A stretch of 26,702 nucleotides of DNA from CAZPRY01 sp964589175 (GCA_964589175.1 CAZPRY010000051.1:1-26702); one strand, 5' to 3'; shown: positions 1-10,087, counted from the stretch's first letter. Translations and numbers: made by a program. The notes: generated by a model from the letters alone, not told the origin.

Positions 1-3000
1 AGCGCTAGTTCGACCGTAACGGCCACGCTCAGCGCCGCCTCCAGCCAGGCCACCACGGTGAACCTGTCGACTTCGGGAACCGCCGTCTCGGGGACGGATT
101 ATTCATTGTCATCAACCAGTATCGTCATCTCGGCCGGAAGCACCACCGGTACAGCTACAATCACCGCAATTCAGGATACGAAAGACGAAGACGATGAGAC
201 TGTCATCGTCGATATTTCCTCCGTAACCAATGGCACCGAAGCCGGAACGCAGCAGCAAACCGTCACTATCACCGATGACGACGATCCGCCCTTGGTGACC
301 CTGTCGGTCTCCCCGGCCAGCATCGCCGAGGCTACGGAAGCATCGACCGTCACGGCAACCTTATCGGCGGCTTCATCCAAAACGGTAACGGTCACTATCG
401 CGGCCTCGGGCACGGCAACCGGCGGCGGAACCGATTATACACTTTCTTCAACGACAATCACCATCAGCGCCGGGAATACGACCGGCACGGCCACCGTCAC
501 GGCCGTTCAGGATACCGACAACGAAGGCTATGAGACGGTCATCATCGATATCAGCAGCGTCACCAACGGCACAGAGAACGGCGTCCAGCAAAAAACAATC
601 ACAATCCTAGACGACGATGCCGCAGCTGTCACTTCCGTCTCCAGCAGCACCGCCGACGGCAGTTACAAAGCCGGCAATACTATTGTCGTGACAGTGACCT
701 TCAGCATGGCAGTTGACGTAACCGGAACACCTCAACTCGTCCTGGAAACCGGGACGACCGACCGGACTGCCGATTATGCGAGCGGCTCGGGTACGACGAC
801 ATTGACCTTCAACTACACAAACCAGACCGGCGACGTTAGCCCCGACCTGGACTACGTGGCGACCACTTCCCTGACCCTCAACGGGGGTACGATCAAGAGC
901 AGTGGCATCGACGCCATCCTCACATTACCGGCTCCGGGTGCAGCCGGTTCACTGGGCGCCAACAAGGCAATCATCATCGACACGACGGCACCGACCGTTA
1001 CGCTCGTGCTGGACGATTCGGCCCTGAAGGTAGGGGAGACCGCCACCATAACCATAACCTTCTCCGAAGCGGTTACAGGCTTCACCAATGATGATCTCAC
1101 AATTCCCAATGGCACACTTACCCCGGTCAGTTCATCCGATGGCAACAAGACCTTCACAGCGACCTTCACGCCGACAGCCGACACCGAGGATGCCACAAAT
1201 GTGATCGAACTGGAAAAGACCGGTGTGAGTGACGCAGCCGGCAATACCGTCACGGGTACGAGCAGTTCGGCCAATTTCACGATCGACACCAAACGCCCGA
1301 CCGCAACCGTCGTGCTGGACGATTCCGCTCTGAAAGCCGGGGAAACCGCCACGGTAACAATCACCTTCTCCGAAGCAGTCACGGGATTTAGCAACGCCGA
1401 TCTGACGACCCCCAACGGCACGCTTACCCCGGTCAGTTCATCGGACGGCAACATCACCTTCACGGCGACTTTCACACCGACGGCGAATACCGAAGACGCA
1501 ACTAACATCATCACACTTGACAATACGGGAGTGGCCGATGCTGCCGGAAATTCCGGTACGGGCACAACCAACTCCGCCAATTTCACGATCGATACCAAAC
1601 GTCCGACCGCGACCGTCGTGCTGAACGACTCAGCCCTGAAGGTCGGTGAGACTGCCACCGTGACCATCACCTTCTCGGAAACCGTTACGGGCTTTAACAA
1701 CATCGACCTGACGATTCCCAACGGCACGCTTTCGCCAGTCAGTTCGTCGGACGGCAACATCACTTTTACAGCGACTTTTACTCCGACAGCCGACACCGAG
1801 GACGCCACCAACGTCATCACACTCGACAACACGGGCGTGGCCGACGCCGCCGGGAACGCCGGTTTGGGTATGACCAACTCAGCCAATTTCACGATCGACA
1901 GCAAACGCCCGGCGGTGATTAATGTCACTTCATCCAAGAGCGACGGTACCTACGGAATCGGCGAGGTCATCAGCATCAGCATAACGTTAAGCGAAACCGT
2001 GACCGTGACCGGTACACCTCAACTGGACCTGGAAACCGGATCGGTGGACCGGACCATCAATTACGCTTCAGGCTCGGGGACAAACACCCTCAGTTTTACC
2101 TATACAACCCAGGCTGGTGACGAATCGGCTGACCTGGATTACAAAGCGACCGGTTCCCTGATTCTGAACGGCGGGACGATCAAAGACGCGGCCGGAAACG
2201 ATGCGACCCTGACCCTGCCTACCCCGGGCGCAGCCGGCTCGCTGGGCGCCAACAAAGCCCTCGTGATCCAGGCCTTCCCTTCTGTCACCCTGAGTGTGAG
2301 CCCGGCCAACATCGCCGAAAACATCGGAACCTCGACGATCACGGCCACCCTCTCCGTCACCTCATCCCAGTCAGTGACGGTTACGCTGGCCGCCTCGGGC
2401 ACAGCCACCGGCAGCGGAACCGACTATACGCTATCGTCGACCACGATTGTGATAACGGCCGGCAACCTGACCGGCACCGTCACGGTCATGTCTGTTCAGG
2501 ATCTGCTCGACGAGGACGATGAGACCGTTATCATCGATATCGCCTCGGTCACTAACGGCATCGAAAATGGCGTCCAGCAGGTGACCAGCACCATCACCGA
2601 TGACGATGCTACACCGACCGTAACCCTCTCCCTCAGCGGCAGTCCCCTGGCCGAAAACGGGGGTACTGCCACGGTCACGGCGACCCTCTCGGCTGTCTCG
2701 GGCAGAAACGCGACCGTCGACCTCGGCTTTACGGGAACGGCCACGAATATTACCGACTACAGCAGATCGAATACTTCAATCACGATCAATGCCGGCGCCG
2801 CCACGGGCAATGTCACCTTGACCGGCGTCGACGACCTCGACGACGACAACGACGAGACGATTATCGTCGACATGACCGGCGGCACCAATTGCAGCGAGAG
2901 CGGGACGCAACAGGTCACCGCCACGATCACCGACGACGAAAATCCCGAAATCAGCATCACCGGCAACAGCCAGAGTATCAGCGATGACGACACGTCCCCT

Positions 3001-6000
3001 TCCGCAGCCGATGCCACCGACTTCGGCAACCTTGACATCACCGCCGGTGAAGCGACCCATACCTTCACGATCACCAACAGCGGAACCGGCGCACTGATCC
3101 TCTTGGGAGGCGCGCCTTACGTCACGATAACCGGCGACACTACCGATTTTACGCTCGTCAGCGCACCCTTATCGCCGGTTGCGAAAAACGGGGGCAGCAC
3201 TACCTTCGATATCAAATTCAACCCAACCACTACGGGTTTGAGAAGTGCAACAATCTCGATTGGCAACAACGACCCGGACGAAAATCCCTTCAACTTCACG
3301 ATCCAGGGCAGCGGCGCCGACGTCGAGATCAACATCACAGGCAACGGCGTATCGATCACGAACAACGACGTTACACCGTCGTCAATCGATCACAGCGACT
3401 TCGGCAGCGCCGAGATCCTGGCCGGCAGCGTCGTCAGAACTTTCATGATCGAGAACTCCGGCTCGGGCGCATTGTCACTGACAGGGAGTCCCATGGTTGT
3501 TGTCGGCGGCGCGGATGCAGCCGATTTTACGCTGACGGCTTTCCCTTCCTCCCCGATCACAGCCGGCGGATCGACTACTTTTGACATTACTTTCGATCCT
3601 ACAACTGTAGGCATCAAGACCGCCACCCTGACCATCGCCAATGACGATGCCGACGAAAATCCCTACTCCTTCGCGATCCAGGCTACTGCCACCTCGCGAC
3701 CCACCGGCGCCGACGGGAATGTCAGCACCGATGAGGATATCGCGCGCATCTTCGCTGAAACTGACTTCACCTTTAACGACCTGGACGGCGGCACGTTCGC
3801 CGGCATCAAAATCGTCACTATGGAAACAGCCGGCGATCTGGAATACGACGGCAGCGACGTCGCCGCCGACACCAACTACCCCGACGCCAGCAAACTGGTC
3901 TTCAAACCTGCGGCAAACGCCTTCGGGGATAACTACGCCGCCTTTACTTTCAAAGTGCTCGACAATTCCGGGGCCTCCAGCGTCGATACCTACAACATGA
4001 CGATCAAAGTCACCGCCCTGAATGATCCGCCGGTGCTGACCGCTACTGACGATCAATCAATCGAAGAGGGAACTTCGCTGACCTTAACCGTCAATTTTAC
4101 CGATGGTGACCCGAACGATGTCCATACGATCACCGTCACGTCCGATAACCCGGCTGTCGCGGTCGAGAATCTCAGCGGGCAGACCACGGGCGCCACTTAC
4201 AACCTGGTGCCCGAGACCGATTTCAGCGGAACCGTGACGGTCACCGTCGAAGTCCAGGACCACAGCACGGCAACCAATGACACCGCCATCGATACCTTTA
4301 CACTTACCGTAAACAACATCAACGACGCGCCGGTAATTGCCGATATCGGCGATCAGACCATGGCCGAGGACAGCCAGGCGACCATGCAACTGAACTTCGA
4401 GGACCCCGATACCGGCAGCACCTTCACGATCACGGTCACCAGTGACAATTCCGAGGTGGCCGTAGCCAATCTCAGGAACGCCGGCAGCAAATCGTCTTCA
4501 TCCTTCCTGAAAAGTGTCAAAGACATCGACTCCCCGCAGGCCGCCACGGCCACCTGGAACACCGCCTCGAAGAGCGTGCTTTACGATCTCATCCCGGCGC
4601 CCGATTACTACGGCAGCGCCACTATCACTGTCACGGTTAAAGACAACAGCGGCGAGGTTAACGACAGCGACAGCGAGACTTATCTCCTGACCGTCGAGAA
4701 CGTCAACGATGCTCCCTTTGTCGCGATCAACCGCGGCATCAGCGTCCGCGAAGACGGACAAGCCACCATCACCAGGGCCGAGTTGCGTGTCGGTGATATC
4801 GACAACAACGCCTACTCGCTGCCCTATATCCTGACCAAACTCCCGGAGTACGGTAACCTGTATAAAGGCCGCAATATCCTGAAAGTGGACGACATCTGGA
4901 AACTCAACGACCTCGACAACAACATGCTGGTTTACCGGCATAACGGCTCAGAAAGCCCGGCCGATTCCTTCGAGTTTTATGCCAGCGATGGTGAGTTACA
5001 GACGCCTGTGACCGCATTTCAGATCACGATCCAACTGGCCAACGATCCGCCGGTTATTGCTCCGTTGCCCGTCCTGTCATTCAACGAGGATGACACGCTC
5101 GACTATGCCATCTCATCCCTGTATCCCTATGTTTCGGACAACGAGACGCCCGATGAGGCGCTGAGTTATACCTTCACCTCTTCCACCCACATCCAGGCCG
5201 CCCGCCTGGCCGACAATGTTACGGTGCGCTTTACCGCTGCTGCCGATTGGTCGGGAAGTGAAGAGATCGACCTGGTCGTTTCGGATGGGATCACAAGTGT
5301 GAATGCCCAGATGACCGTGCAGGTTCTGGCGGTCAACGATCCGCCGGTCGTCGCGGCTATTCCCGGAATCTCTTTCAATGAGGATGAAGTACTCGATTAC
5401 AATATATCTGACCTGTATCCGTATGTAAGCGACAACGAAACAGCCGATGACGGATTGAGTTATGTCTTCACTTCATCCGCACATATCCAGGCGACTCCAC
5501 TGAGCGGCAATGCGGTCGTGCGCTTTACCGCTTCTGCTGACTGGTCGGGAAACGAGGAGATCGATCTGGCCGTCTCGGACGGAACCGCGACCGTGCATGC
5601 CCCGGTGACTGTCCAGGTAATACCGGTCAATGACCCACCGGCGGTCACGACTATTCCGGCCATCTCGTTCAACGAAGATGACACGCTCGATTACGCCATC
5701 GCCACCCTCTACCCGTATGTTTCGGATGACGTAACGCCCGATGAATTACTGAACTTCGTCTTTACTTCATCTGCCCATATCTTTGCGACCCGGCTACCCG
5801 ACAATACCAATGTGCGCTTTACGGCTTCCGCCGACTGGTACGGCACCGAAAACATCAACCTGGCTGTCTCGGACGGAAACCTGACCACGAATACCGAGAT
5901 TGCTGTTCACGTGCTGGAGGTCAACGACCCACCGGTCATCACGCCGCTTCCTCCAATCTCGTTCAATGAGGATGACACGCTGCACTTCATGACCAAAACG

Positions 6001-6825
6001 ATCTATGCCTATGTCGAAGACGCCGAGACGCCCGACAGCCTGTTGATTTACGCGTTTGTTGCATCGGACGAGATCAGCATCGCGCCGCTTCCCGATCAGA
6101 CGGGCATTGTGCTCTCCGCCGCCGAAAACTGGTTCGGACCGGGCCTGGTTGTCGTGACCGTTTCCGACGGGATCGAGGCCGTCGTAACCGAGGTGAATGT
6201 GCAGGTTCTTTCGGTCAACGATCTGCCGGAGTTCGTCGACCTGCCCGAGCAGATTACTATCGATCGGAGCCAAATCTACACCCTTCCCGTCTTCGAGCAC
6301 GTCGAGGATATCGAGACGCCCGATTCCTTGCTGACCTTCGCCTTCTCCGTCAGCACCGACTCCATCGAACTGGATTACGAGGCCGACAGCGGCACCCTGG
6401 GATTTGCGGTCATCAACGGCTACTTCGGCAGCGCCGAACTGTCGATCACGGTCACCGACACCGATAACGGCTCAGCCGATACAACCATCGCAATTCAGGT
6501 CGAGCGGCTCACCGGGATTGACGATCGAGCCGGTGCGATTCCCGAAGAATACGAACTGACCCAGAACTATCCCAACCCGTTCAACGCTCAGACGATCATA
6601 GCCTACGGGCTGCCCTTCGACAGCCGGGTATCGCTCAGCGTGTATAACCTCGTCGGTCAAAAGGTCGCCGAGCTGGTCCAATCCCGCCAGCCGGCCGGGT
6701 ATTATCATGAAACCTGGCGCGGCAGCGAGCTCTCTTCCGGGATCTACATCTTGGTTCTCGAAGCCGCCTCGGATGCCAGCAACGAGAGCTTCCGGTCAGT
6801 CAAGAAGATGATACTACTGAAGTAG
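1..6825 (+). CDS. Giant multidomain T9SS-exported surface protein (5' truncated)
   Basis: The frame is open from base 1, so the N-terminus lies outside the window; 2274 residues are visible. Domain order by nucleotide: two Calx-beta domains (1-620), an Ig-like domain containing VTGTPQL (about 630-980), three near-identical Ig-like repeats (985-1902), a second VTGTPQL domain (1903-2275), two Calx-beta domains (2280-2940), two choice-of-anchor-D domains (2941-3690), cadherin-like domains (3700-5040), four 98-residue repeats starting NDPP (5041-6216), a last similar domain, and a C-terminal T9SS type A sorting domain with NYPNPFN (about 6544-6822). Families of this kind are exported across the outer membrane by T9SS and act in adhesion or as surface scaffolds; the many Asp-rich DDD/DED loops suggest calcium binding (inference). 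No catalytic domain is visible. A terminator follows. The ligand cannot be inferred. Confidence 0.9.
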   Translation, partial: SASSTVTATLSAASSQATTVNLSTSGTAVSGTDYSLSSTSIVISAGSTTGTATITAIQDTKDEDDETVIVDISSVTNGTEAGTQQQTVTITDDDDPPLVTLSVSPASIAEATEASTVTATLSAASSKTVTVTIAASGTATGGGTDYTLSSTTITISAGNTTGTATVTAVQDTDNEGYETVIIDISSVTNGTENGVQQKTITILDDDAAAVTSVSSSTADGSYKAGNTIVVTVTFSMAVDVTGTPQLVLETGTTDRTADYASGSGTTTLTFNYTNQTGDVSPDLDYVATTSLTLNGGTIKSSGIDAILTLPAPGAAGSLGANKAIIIDTTAPTVTLVLDDSALKVGETATITITFSEAVTGFTNDDLTIPNGTLTPVSSSDGNKTFTATFTPTADTEDATNVIELEKTGVSDAAGNTVTGTSSSANFTIDTKRPTATVVLDDSALKAGETATVTITFSEAVTGFSNADLTTPNGTLTPVSSSDGNITFTATFTPTANTEDATNIITLDNTGVADAAGNSGTGTTNSANFTIDTKRPTATVVLNDSALKVGETATVTITFSETVTGFNNIDLTIPNGTLSPVSSSDGNITFTATFTPTADTEDATNVITLDNTGVADAAGNAGLGMTNSANFTIDSKRPAVINVTSSKSDGTYGIGEVISISITLSETVTVTGTPQLDLETGSVDRTINYASGSGTNTLSFTYTTQAGDESADLDYKATGSLILNGGTIKDAAGNDATLTLPTPGAAGSLGANKALVIQAFPSVTLSVSPANIAENIGTSTITATLSVTSSQSVTVTLAASGTATGSGTDYTLSSTTIVITAGNLTGTVTVMSVQDLLDEDDETVIIDIASVTNGIENGVQQVTSTITDDDATPTVTLSLSGSPLAENGGTATVTATLSAVSGRNATVDLGFTGTATNITDYSRSNTSITINAGAATGNVTLTGVDDLDDDNDETIIVDMTGGTNCSESGTQQVTATITDDENPEISITGNSQSISDDDTSPSAADATDFGNLDITAGEATHTFTITNSGTGALILLGGAPYVTITGDTTDFTLVSAPLSPVAKNGGSTTFDIKFNPTTTGLRSATISIGNNDPDENPFNFTIQGSGADVEINITGNGVSITNNDVTPSSIDHSDFGSAEILAGSVVRTFMIENSGSGALSLTGSPMVVVGGADAADFTLTAFPSSPITAGGSTTFDITFDPTTVGIKTATLTIANDDADENPYSFAIQATATSRPTGADGNVSTDEDIARIFAETDFTFNDLDGGTFAGIKIVTMETAGDLEYDGSDVAADTNYPDASKLVFKPAANAFGDNYAAFTFKVLDNSGASSVDTYNMTIKVTALNDPPVLTATDDQSIEEGTSLTLTVNFTDGDPNDVHTITVTSDNPAVAVENLSGQTTGATYNLVPETDFSGTVTVTVEVQDHSTATNDTAIDTFTLTVNNINDAPVIADIGDQTMAEDSQATMQLNFEDPDTGSTFTITVTSDNSEVAVANLRNAGSKSSSSFLKSVKDIDSPQAATATWNTASKSVLYDLIPAPDYYGSATITVTVKDNSGEVNDSDSETYLLTVENVNDAPFVAINRGISVREDGQATITRAELRVGDIDNNAYSLPYILTKLPEYGNLYKGRNILKVDDIWKLNDLDNNMLVYRHNGSESPADSFEFYASDGELQTPVTAFQITIQLANDPPVIAPLPVLSFNEDDTLDYAISSLYPYVSDNETPDEALSYTFTSSTHIQAARLADNVTVRFTAAADWSGSEEIDLVVSDGITSVNAQMTVQVLAVNDPPVVAAIPGISFNEDEVLDYNISDLYPYVSDNETADDGLSYVFTSSAHIQATPLSGNAVVRFTASADWSGNEEIDLAVSDGTATVHAPVTVQVIPVNDPPAVTTIPAISFNEDDTLDYAIATLYPYVSDDVTPDELLNFVFTSSAHIFATRLPDNTNVRFTASADWYGTENINLAVSDGNLTTNTEIAVHVLEVNDPPVITPLPPISFNEDDTLHFMTKTIYAYVEDAETPDSLLIYAFVASDEISIAPLPDQTGIVLSAAENWFGPGLVVVTVSDGIEAVVTEVNVQVLSVNDLPEFVDLPEQITIDRSQIYTLPVFEHVEDIETPDSLLTFAFSVSTDSIELDYEADSGTLGFAVINGYFGSAELSITVTDTDNGSADTTIAIQVERLTGIDDRAGAIPEEYELTQNYPNPFNAQTIIAYGLPFDSRVSLSVYNLVGQKVAELVQSRQPAGYYHETWRGSELSSGIYILVLEAASDASNESFRSVKKMILLK
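985..1902 (+). repeat. Three tandem 306-nt in-frame repeats (102 aa each)
   Basis: Units are 985-1290, 1291-1596 and 1597-1902, with exactly 306 nt between equivalent codons. Each encodes an Ig-like domain with the motifs LxDSALKxGETAT, TFSExVTGF and SSSDGN. The copies are much closer to one another than to other domains of the protein, so they are recent duplications or are homogenised by recombination. Confidence 0.9.
5041..6216 (+). repeat. Four tandem 294-nt in-frame repeats (98 aa each)
   Basis: Units begin at 5041, 5335, 5629 and 5923, each with the codons for NDPP and each carrying SFNED, YPYVSD or a variant, and a ~VSDG strand. The fourth unit is the most diverged. A fifth, weaker unit starts at 6217 (NDLPE). 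These are cadherin-like/Ig-like stalk domains of the surface protein. Confidence 0.85.
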
Positions 6826-6854
6826 AACTCGCAGAACATTTATGACTCCATACA

Positions 6855-6891
6855 AATTCCGTCCCTTCCTGTGGGGACGGGATTGCTTTTA
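6855..6891 (+). terminator. Intrinsic terminator of the surface-protein gene
   Basis: Arms AATTCCGTCCC (6855-6865) and GGGACGGGATT (6874-6884) form an 11-bp stem with one G-T wobble and an 8-nt loop. A short T-rich tail (GCTTTTAT) follows, 30 nt after the stop codon. Confidence 0.7.
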
Positions 6892-6998
6892 TCATCGCGA
6901 CACGGAGCATTATTTTTAGCAAATTATCGAAGCCAGGCGCTCGCTATCTTGCTCTTTTACCGTTGTACGCCAAACACCGGTCTTTCCCTAATTATCTG

Positions 6999-7027
6999 TT
7001 GGATTCTATATCGGTAATCAGTAAAAT
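6999..7027 (+). promoter_or_regulatory. Candidate promoter of the Nramp-like gene
   Basis: TTGGAT (6999-7004), a 17-nt spacer and TAAAAT (7022-7027) resemble a sigma70 promoter, 45 nt before the start codon. The -35 matches 3 of 6 and the -10 matches 5 of 6. Promoter consensus in the FCB group can differ, so this is tentative. Confidence 0.4.
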
Positions 7028-7072
7028 TATTCCGGATATTTTCATCCGTTATCGTCAACGAGAGCAAATCAA

Positions 7073-8329
7073 ATGAAAACAAGCGATTCACGTCTTCACG
7101 GCATTTTACAGACTCTTGGACCTGGAATTTTATTCGCAGGCGCAGCTATTGGCGGTTCCCACCTGGTACAATCCACCCGGGCCGGTGCCAGTTACGGATT
7201 TTCACTATTATGGTTGGTAATACTGGTCCTGATATTCAAATATCCCTTCTTTGAATTTTCCCATCGCTACACGACTGCAACCGGAGAAAGCATCCTGCAG
7301 GGCTATCGCCGTCTGGGAAAACCGGCCTTATGGATCTTTTTTACGATTGCTGTCATCGTGGCTGTTATTAATGCCTCGGCTGTGACACTGGTTGCTGCCG
7401 GTCTGGCCGGCAATCTACTGGGATTGCAGTGGTCCCCCGTAGCTTTGACCGTAGTGATCGTAGTTGCGGTCGGTGCAATTTTATTCATCGGGAAATTCCC
7501 GATGCTTGATAAGATCATGAAAATCATGGTCAGTTTTCTGGCTGTTTTAACTATTACGGCTGTGATTATGGCATTCGGCCACCCGGCTGAGAAAATCGCT
7601 TCTACCATTAAACCGGAAATCTGGTCATTGGCCGGTATTTCCTTTTTATTAGCATTGATGGGTTGGATGCCGGCCCCGATCGATGTAGCCGTCTGGCCTT
7701 CCCTCTGGGCCCTGGAACGCAAAGAAGAAACCCATCACAAGCCCAGTATGCGTGAAGCCCTGATTGATTTCAACGTTGGTTACCTCATCACCGGTGTGCT
7801 GGCGGTGGCTTTTGTTTGTCTTGGCGCGCTGATCATGTTCGATAGCGGCGTCACTTTTTCCAATTCAGGTATCAAATTTTCAGAACAGTTAGTCAATCTT
7901 TATACGGTAACTCTGGGAAACTGGAGCAAATGGCTGATCGCGCTGGTTGCATTTATCACGATGTTCTCTACATCCCTGACCACCCTGGATGGCTATTCCC
8001 GCACCTTAAAGGGCTCCATCGAATTGCTTTTCGGGAAAGATGGCAAACCGGTCAGTTGGCTGTATTGGCTAATTTTGTTCCTGTTAATGATTGCCACCAT
8101 CCTGATTATCGCTTTCTTCATGAGCGGAATCAAATCGCTGGTCGATGTGGCCACGATTCTGGCTTTTCTGACGGCGCCGGCTCTGGCCATATTGAACTTT
8201 GTGCTCGTAACCAGCAAGTACACGCCCCGTGAATTTCAACCTAAACTCCTGATGAGAATTCTCAGTTGGCTGGGCATCATATTTCTGATCGGCTTCAGCC
8301 TGCTCTATATTTTTGTGAGAATCCGCTGA
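7073..8329 (+). CDS. Nramp-superfamily transporter with non-canonical metal site
   Basis: A 418-aa polytopic membrane protein with about 11 hydrophobic helices. The N-terminal GPGILFAGAAI segment, followed by RAGASYGFSLLW, aligns with TM1 of the Nramp/MntH family (PF01566), and the length is normal. Canonical Nramps carry DPGN in TM1 and MPH in TM6 as ligands for Mn2+ or Fe2+. Here the aligned TM1 residues are GGSH (about 27-30), and TM6 reads GWMPAP, so the Asp and both Asn/His ligands are absent or moved. Substrate is therefore uncertain; Mg2+, another cation or a non-metal solute are possible. It stands alone between a terminator and a convergent gene. The stop codon lies in the loop of a small hairpin (8322-8334). 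Confidence 0.85.
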   Translation: MKTSDSRLHGILQTLGPGILFAGAAIGGSHLVQSTRAGASYGFSLLWLVILVLIFKYPFFEFSHRYTTATGESILQGYRRLGKPALWIFFTIAVIVAVINASAVTLVAAGLAGNLLGLQWSPVALTVVIVVAVGAILFIGKFPMLDKIMKIMVSFLAVLTITAVIMAFGHPAEKIASTIKPEIWSLAGISFLLALMGWMPAPIDVAVWPSLWALERKEETHHKPSMREALIDFNVGYLITGVLAVAFVCLGALIMFDSGVTFSNSGIKFSEQLVNLYTVTLGNWSKWLIALVAFITMFSTSLTTLDGYSRTLKGSIELLFGKDGKPVSWLYWLILFLLMIATILIIAFFMSGIKSLVDVATILAFLTAPALAILNFVLVTSKYTPREFQPKLLMRILSWLGIIFLIGFSLLYIFVRIR

Positions 8330-8509
8330 GCGGACTGTAACCCGCAGGTCCTACTGCGGAAAAAAAACCGGACAGATGGAAGCAGGAAAAGCGCTACCCT
8401 TATCTCAATGCGGCGTTTGGCGGAATCCCAATAGTCCCGGACGCCTTTTGTACTCATGGGATTCTCTGCTTATTCAATACAATTATGGTTTATCGCGGCA
8501 CGATGGCGC

Positions 8510-9532
8510 TCACCAGCGGTTTTTGACTTTCTCGGCAAATCCCGGAAAATCTTTGACTGCAATTTCACGCCCGTCATCCAGGATCGCTCGCCCCGTGAAG
8601 CGCCCGAATACCTGGTGTTGCAGTGATTGAATCACCAGCAGGTTGGTATTGGAATGACGATCGAGAATCGGCACAAAATCCATCTCGAAGCGGCCATCGT
8701 TCGAACTGAATTTCCAGGGCTTAAGGTAACTGTCGGCCGGAATATGAAACTCCACCTCATCGAGTTTGTGAACTTTACCGTTGAAAAAGACCAGGTTCTC
8801 GGTGGCCATCGACGTATCGCCGAAACCGTAACCGATGTTGAAACCAAACAGATCGCCATTGACCCGGCCGGAAGCCGAGCCCCAGTACCAGGTATTGTTG
8901 TAGGTCCAGACCCCGCGTCCCCAGTCCAGAACTCCGAAGGCTGTATCGGGCCGGAACACGATCTTCCGGTCACCGAGATTGAGTTCGCCTTCGGCCTGCA
9001 TACAGTTCACTTTTTGATTGTAGTAAAAGGCGCGTCGGTTTCGAGGGAAAGGCGTGGCGATCACCATGCTTTCATAGGAATCCGGCTGCTGCAGCACAAT
9101 TCTGCCTTCCAGGTCAATGCGATCCGTAAATCTGGTGAAGATTACTTCGATGATCCGGGATTCCTTCCGTCGGAGGAATTTCATGGAAACCTTTTTATTC
9201 CCGAAAACGACATCGCCCTCTGCGGAATTCGAAGGCATCCCGAATGATCCCAAAGGAAAGAGTGTAATTACTTCCCCTGATACCTCCTGTGGTTTTTCAA
9301 AGTCAAAAACCGTCGCGGCGATAAAACCCATATAGCCGTTGTCTGCGATTGTAAAAGAGACTCCCCCCCGATCGTTCAGGATACAGTAATAATCCCACTC
9401 TTTGATTCGGAATTTCGGCGCTTTGACGGCATTCCGATCGTAAGTGAATAACAAATCCTTCGCCCAACCGGGATTGGTCAGACTTCCTTCGACATTCAGC
9501 AGGTTGGACTTTTCGGTGATTTCATTCTGCAT
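8510..9532 (-). CDS. DUF2804 family protein
   Basis: A 340-aa protein without signal peptide or membrane segment, rich in aromatic residues and beta strands. The motifs WDYYCIL near residue 47, DWGRGVWTY in the second half and the following WYWGSASG are characteristic of DUF2804, whose members usually have 320-350 residues. The family's function is not established; the fold resembles carotenoid/lipid-modifying or lipocalin-like beta proteins (weak inference). The start ATG is preceded by GAGAGAG. The gene converges with the Nramp-like gene and diverges from the cysteine-rich pair. A large plus-strand open frame inside it is only a shadow. Confidence 0.85.
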   Translation of the reverse strand: MQNEITEKSNLLNVEGSLTNPGWAKDLLFTYDRNAVKAPKFRIKEWDYYCILNDRGGVSFTIADNGYMGFIAATVFDFEKPQEVSGEVITLFPLGSFGMPSNSAEGDVVFGNKKVSMKFLRRKESRIIEVIFTRFTDRIDLEGRIVLQQPDSYESMVIATPFPRNRRAFYYNQKVNCMQAEGELNLGDRKIVFRPDTAFGVLDWGRGVWTYNNTWYWGSASGRVNGDLFGFNIGYGFGDTSMATENLVFFNGKVHKLDEVEFHIPADSYLKPWKFSSNDGRFEMDFVPILDRHSNTNLLVIQSLQHQVFGRFTGRAILDDGREIAVKDFPGFAEKVKNRW

Positions 9533-9559
9533 GGATTCTCTCTCGTTTACTGTTGGGTA

Positions 9560-9590
9560 TAAATATTGCCCGGAATGGATGAAATGTCAA
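9560..9590 (-). promoter_or_regulatory. Candidate promoter of the DUF2804 gene
   Basis: On the minus strand TTGACA (9590-9585) is a perfect -35 match and is followed after 19 nt by TATTTA (9565-9560). The spacer is longer than ideal. It lies about 28 nt upstream of the start codon. Confidence 0.35.
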
Positions 9591-9706
9591 CGACTTAATT
9601 CCACAGCCGCTACGAAATTTTGCACTGCCCGGGAACCTGGACCGGATAGCTACATTGAAATAAAAGTATTCTTTGTTTTATTGACCGGATTTAGGTAATT
9701 ATAGGC

Positions 9707-10087
9707 GTGAAAGAATTGAAGAAGAAAGGCAGACCATATTTTCTTCGAATGCAGTGGGGACTACTTCTCTTGTTTCTCCTCAGCTCCAGCATGACTTATG
9801 CTGCTTCCTGTCATTCCCCGGGCAAACCTGAAACCTGCGCGCAGCATAACCAATGTGCCAGAAAGATGGCCGCCAAAGCGACCGAAAGCGCCGGAAAGCA
9901 GTGTCCGGCCGCACCGGACAGAAAGAGCTGCCCCTGCTTTCATTGCGGCATCGTCAATCCCTTCATCCTGAACCGGCCCGTGTACCTGGTATTGCCGAGC
10001 GGCTTTCAGGGCTACCTGGCGCTTGAAAGCCTCCCGCAACTCAATCATATTCCCAAACCGCCGGTGCCGCCTCCGATCGGCTCCTGA
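9707..10087 (+). CDS. Small exported Cys-rich protein, function unknown
   Basis: A 126-aa protein with a basic N-terminus and hydrophobic core (WGLLLLFLLSSS) ending near TYAA, giving a signal peptide of about 32 residues. The mature part has scattered cysteines and a tight CPCFHCG cluster, then a proline-rich end (PKPPVPPPIGS). That architecture recalls small periplasmic proteins encoded with copper or other heavy-metal resistance genes, such as DUF2946-like proteins, but I do not recognise a family with confidence. GTG at 9707 is preceded by a weak AGG; an ATG at 9749 would give a shorter signal peptide and is an alternative. It probably forms an operon with the next gene, 67 nt downstream. 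Confidence 0.65.
   Translation: MKELKKKGRPYFLRMQWGLLLLFLLSSSMTYAASCHSPGKPETCAQHNQCARKMAAKATESAGKQCPAAPDRKSCPCFHCGIVNPFILNRPVYLVLPSGFQGYLALESLPQLNHIPKPPVPPPIGS

Noticed and set aside
852..1937. 361-codon minus-strand open frame inside the giant surface protein
   Set aside because: It is an antisense shadow of the three 306-nt repeats, with no ribosome site and a repetitive, compositionally odd product.
8342..8359. Hairpin CCGCAG-GTCCTA-CTGCGG as a terminator of the Nramp-like gene
   Set aside because: It is followed by A's rather than T's on the plus strand, and on the minus strand the T's precede the stem; the polarity is wrong for either gene.
8627..9247. 206-codon plus-strand open frame
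   Set aside because: Antisense to the well-supported DUF2804 gene; no recognisable domain.
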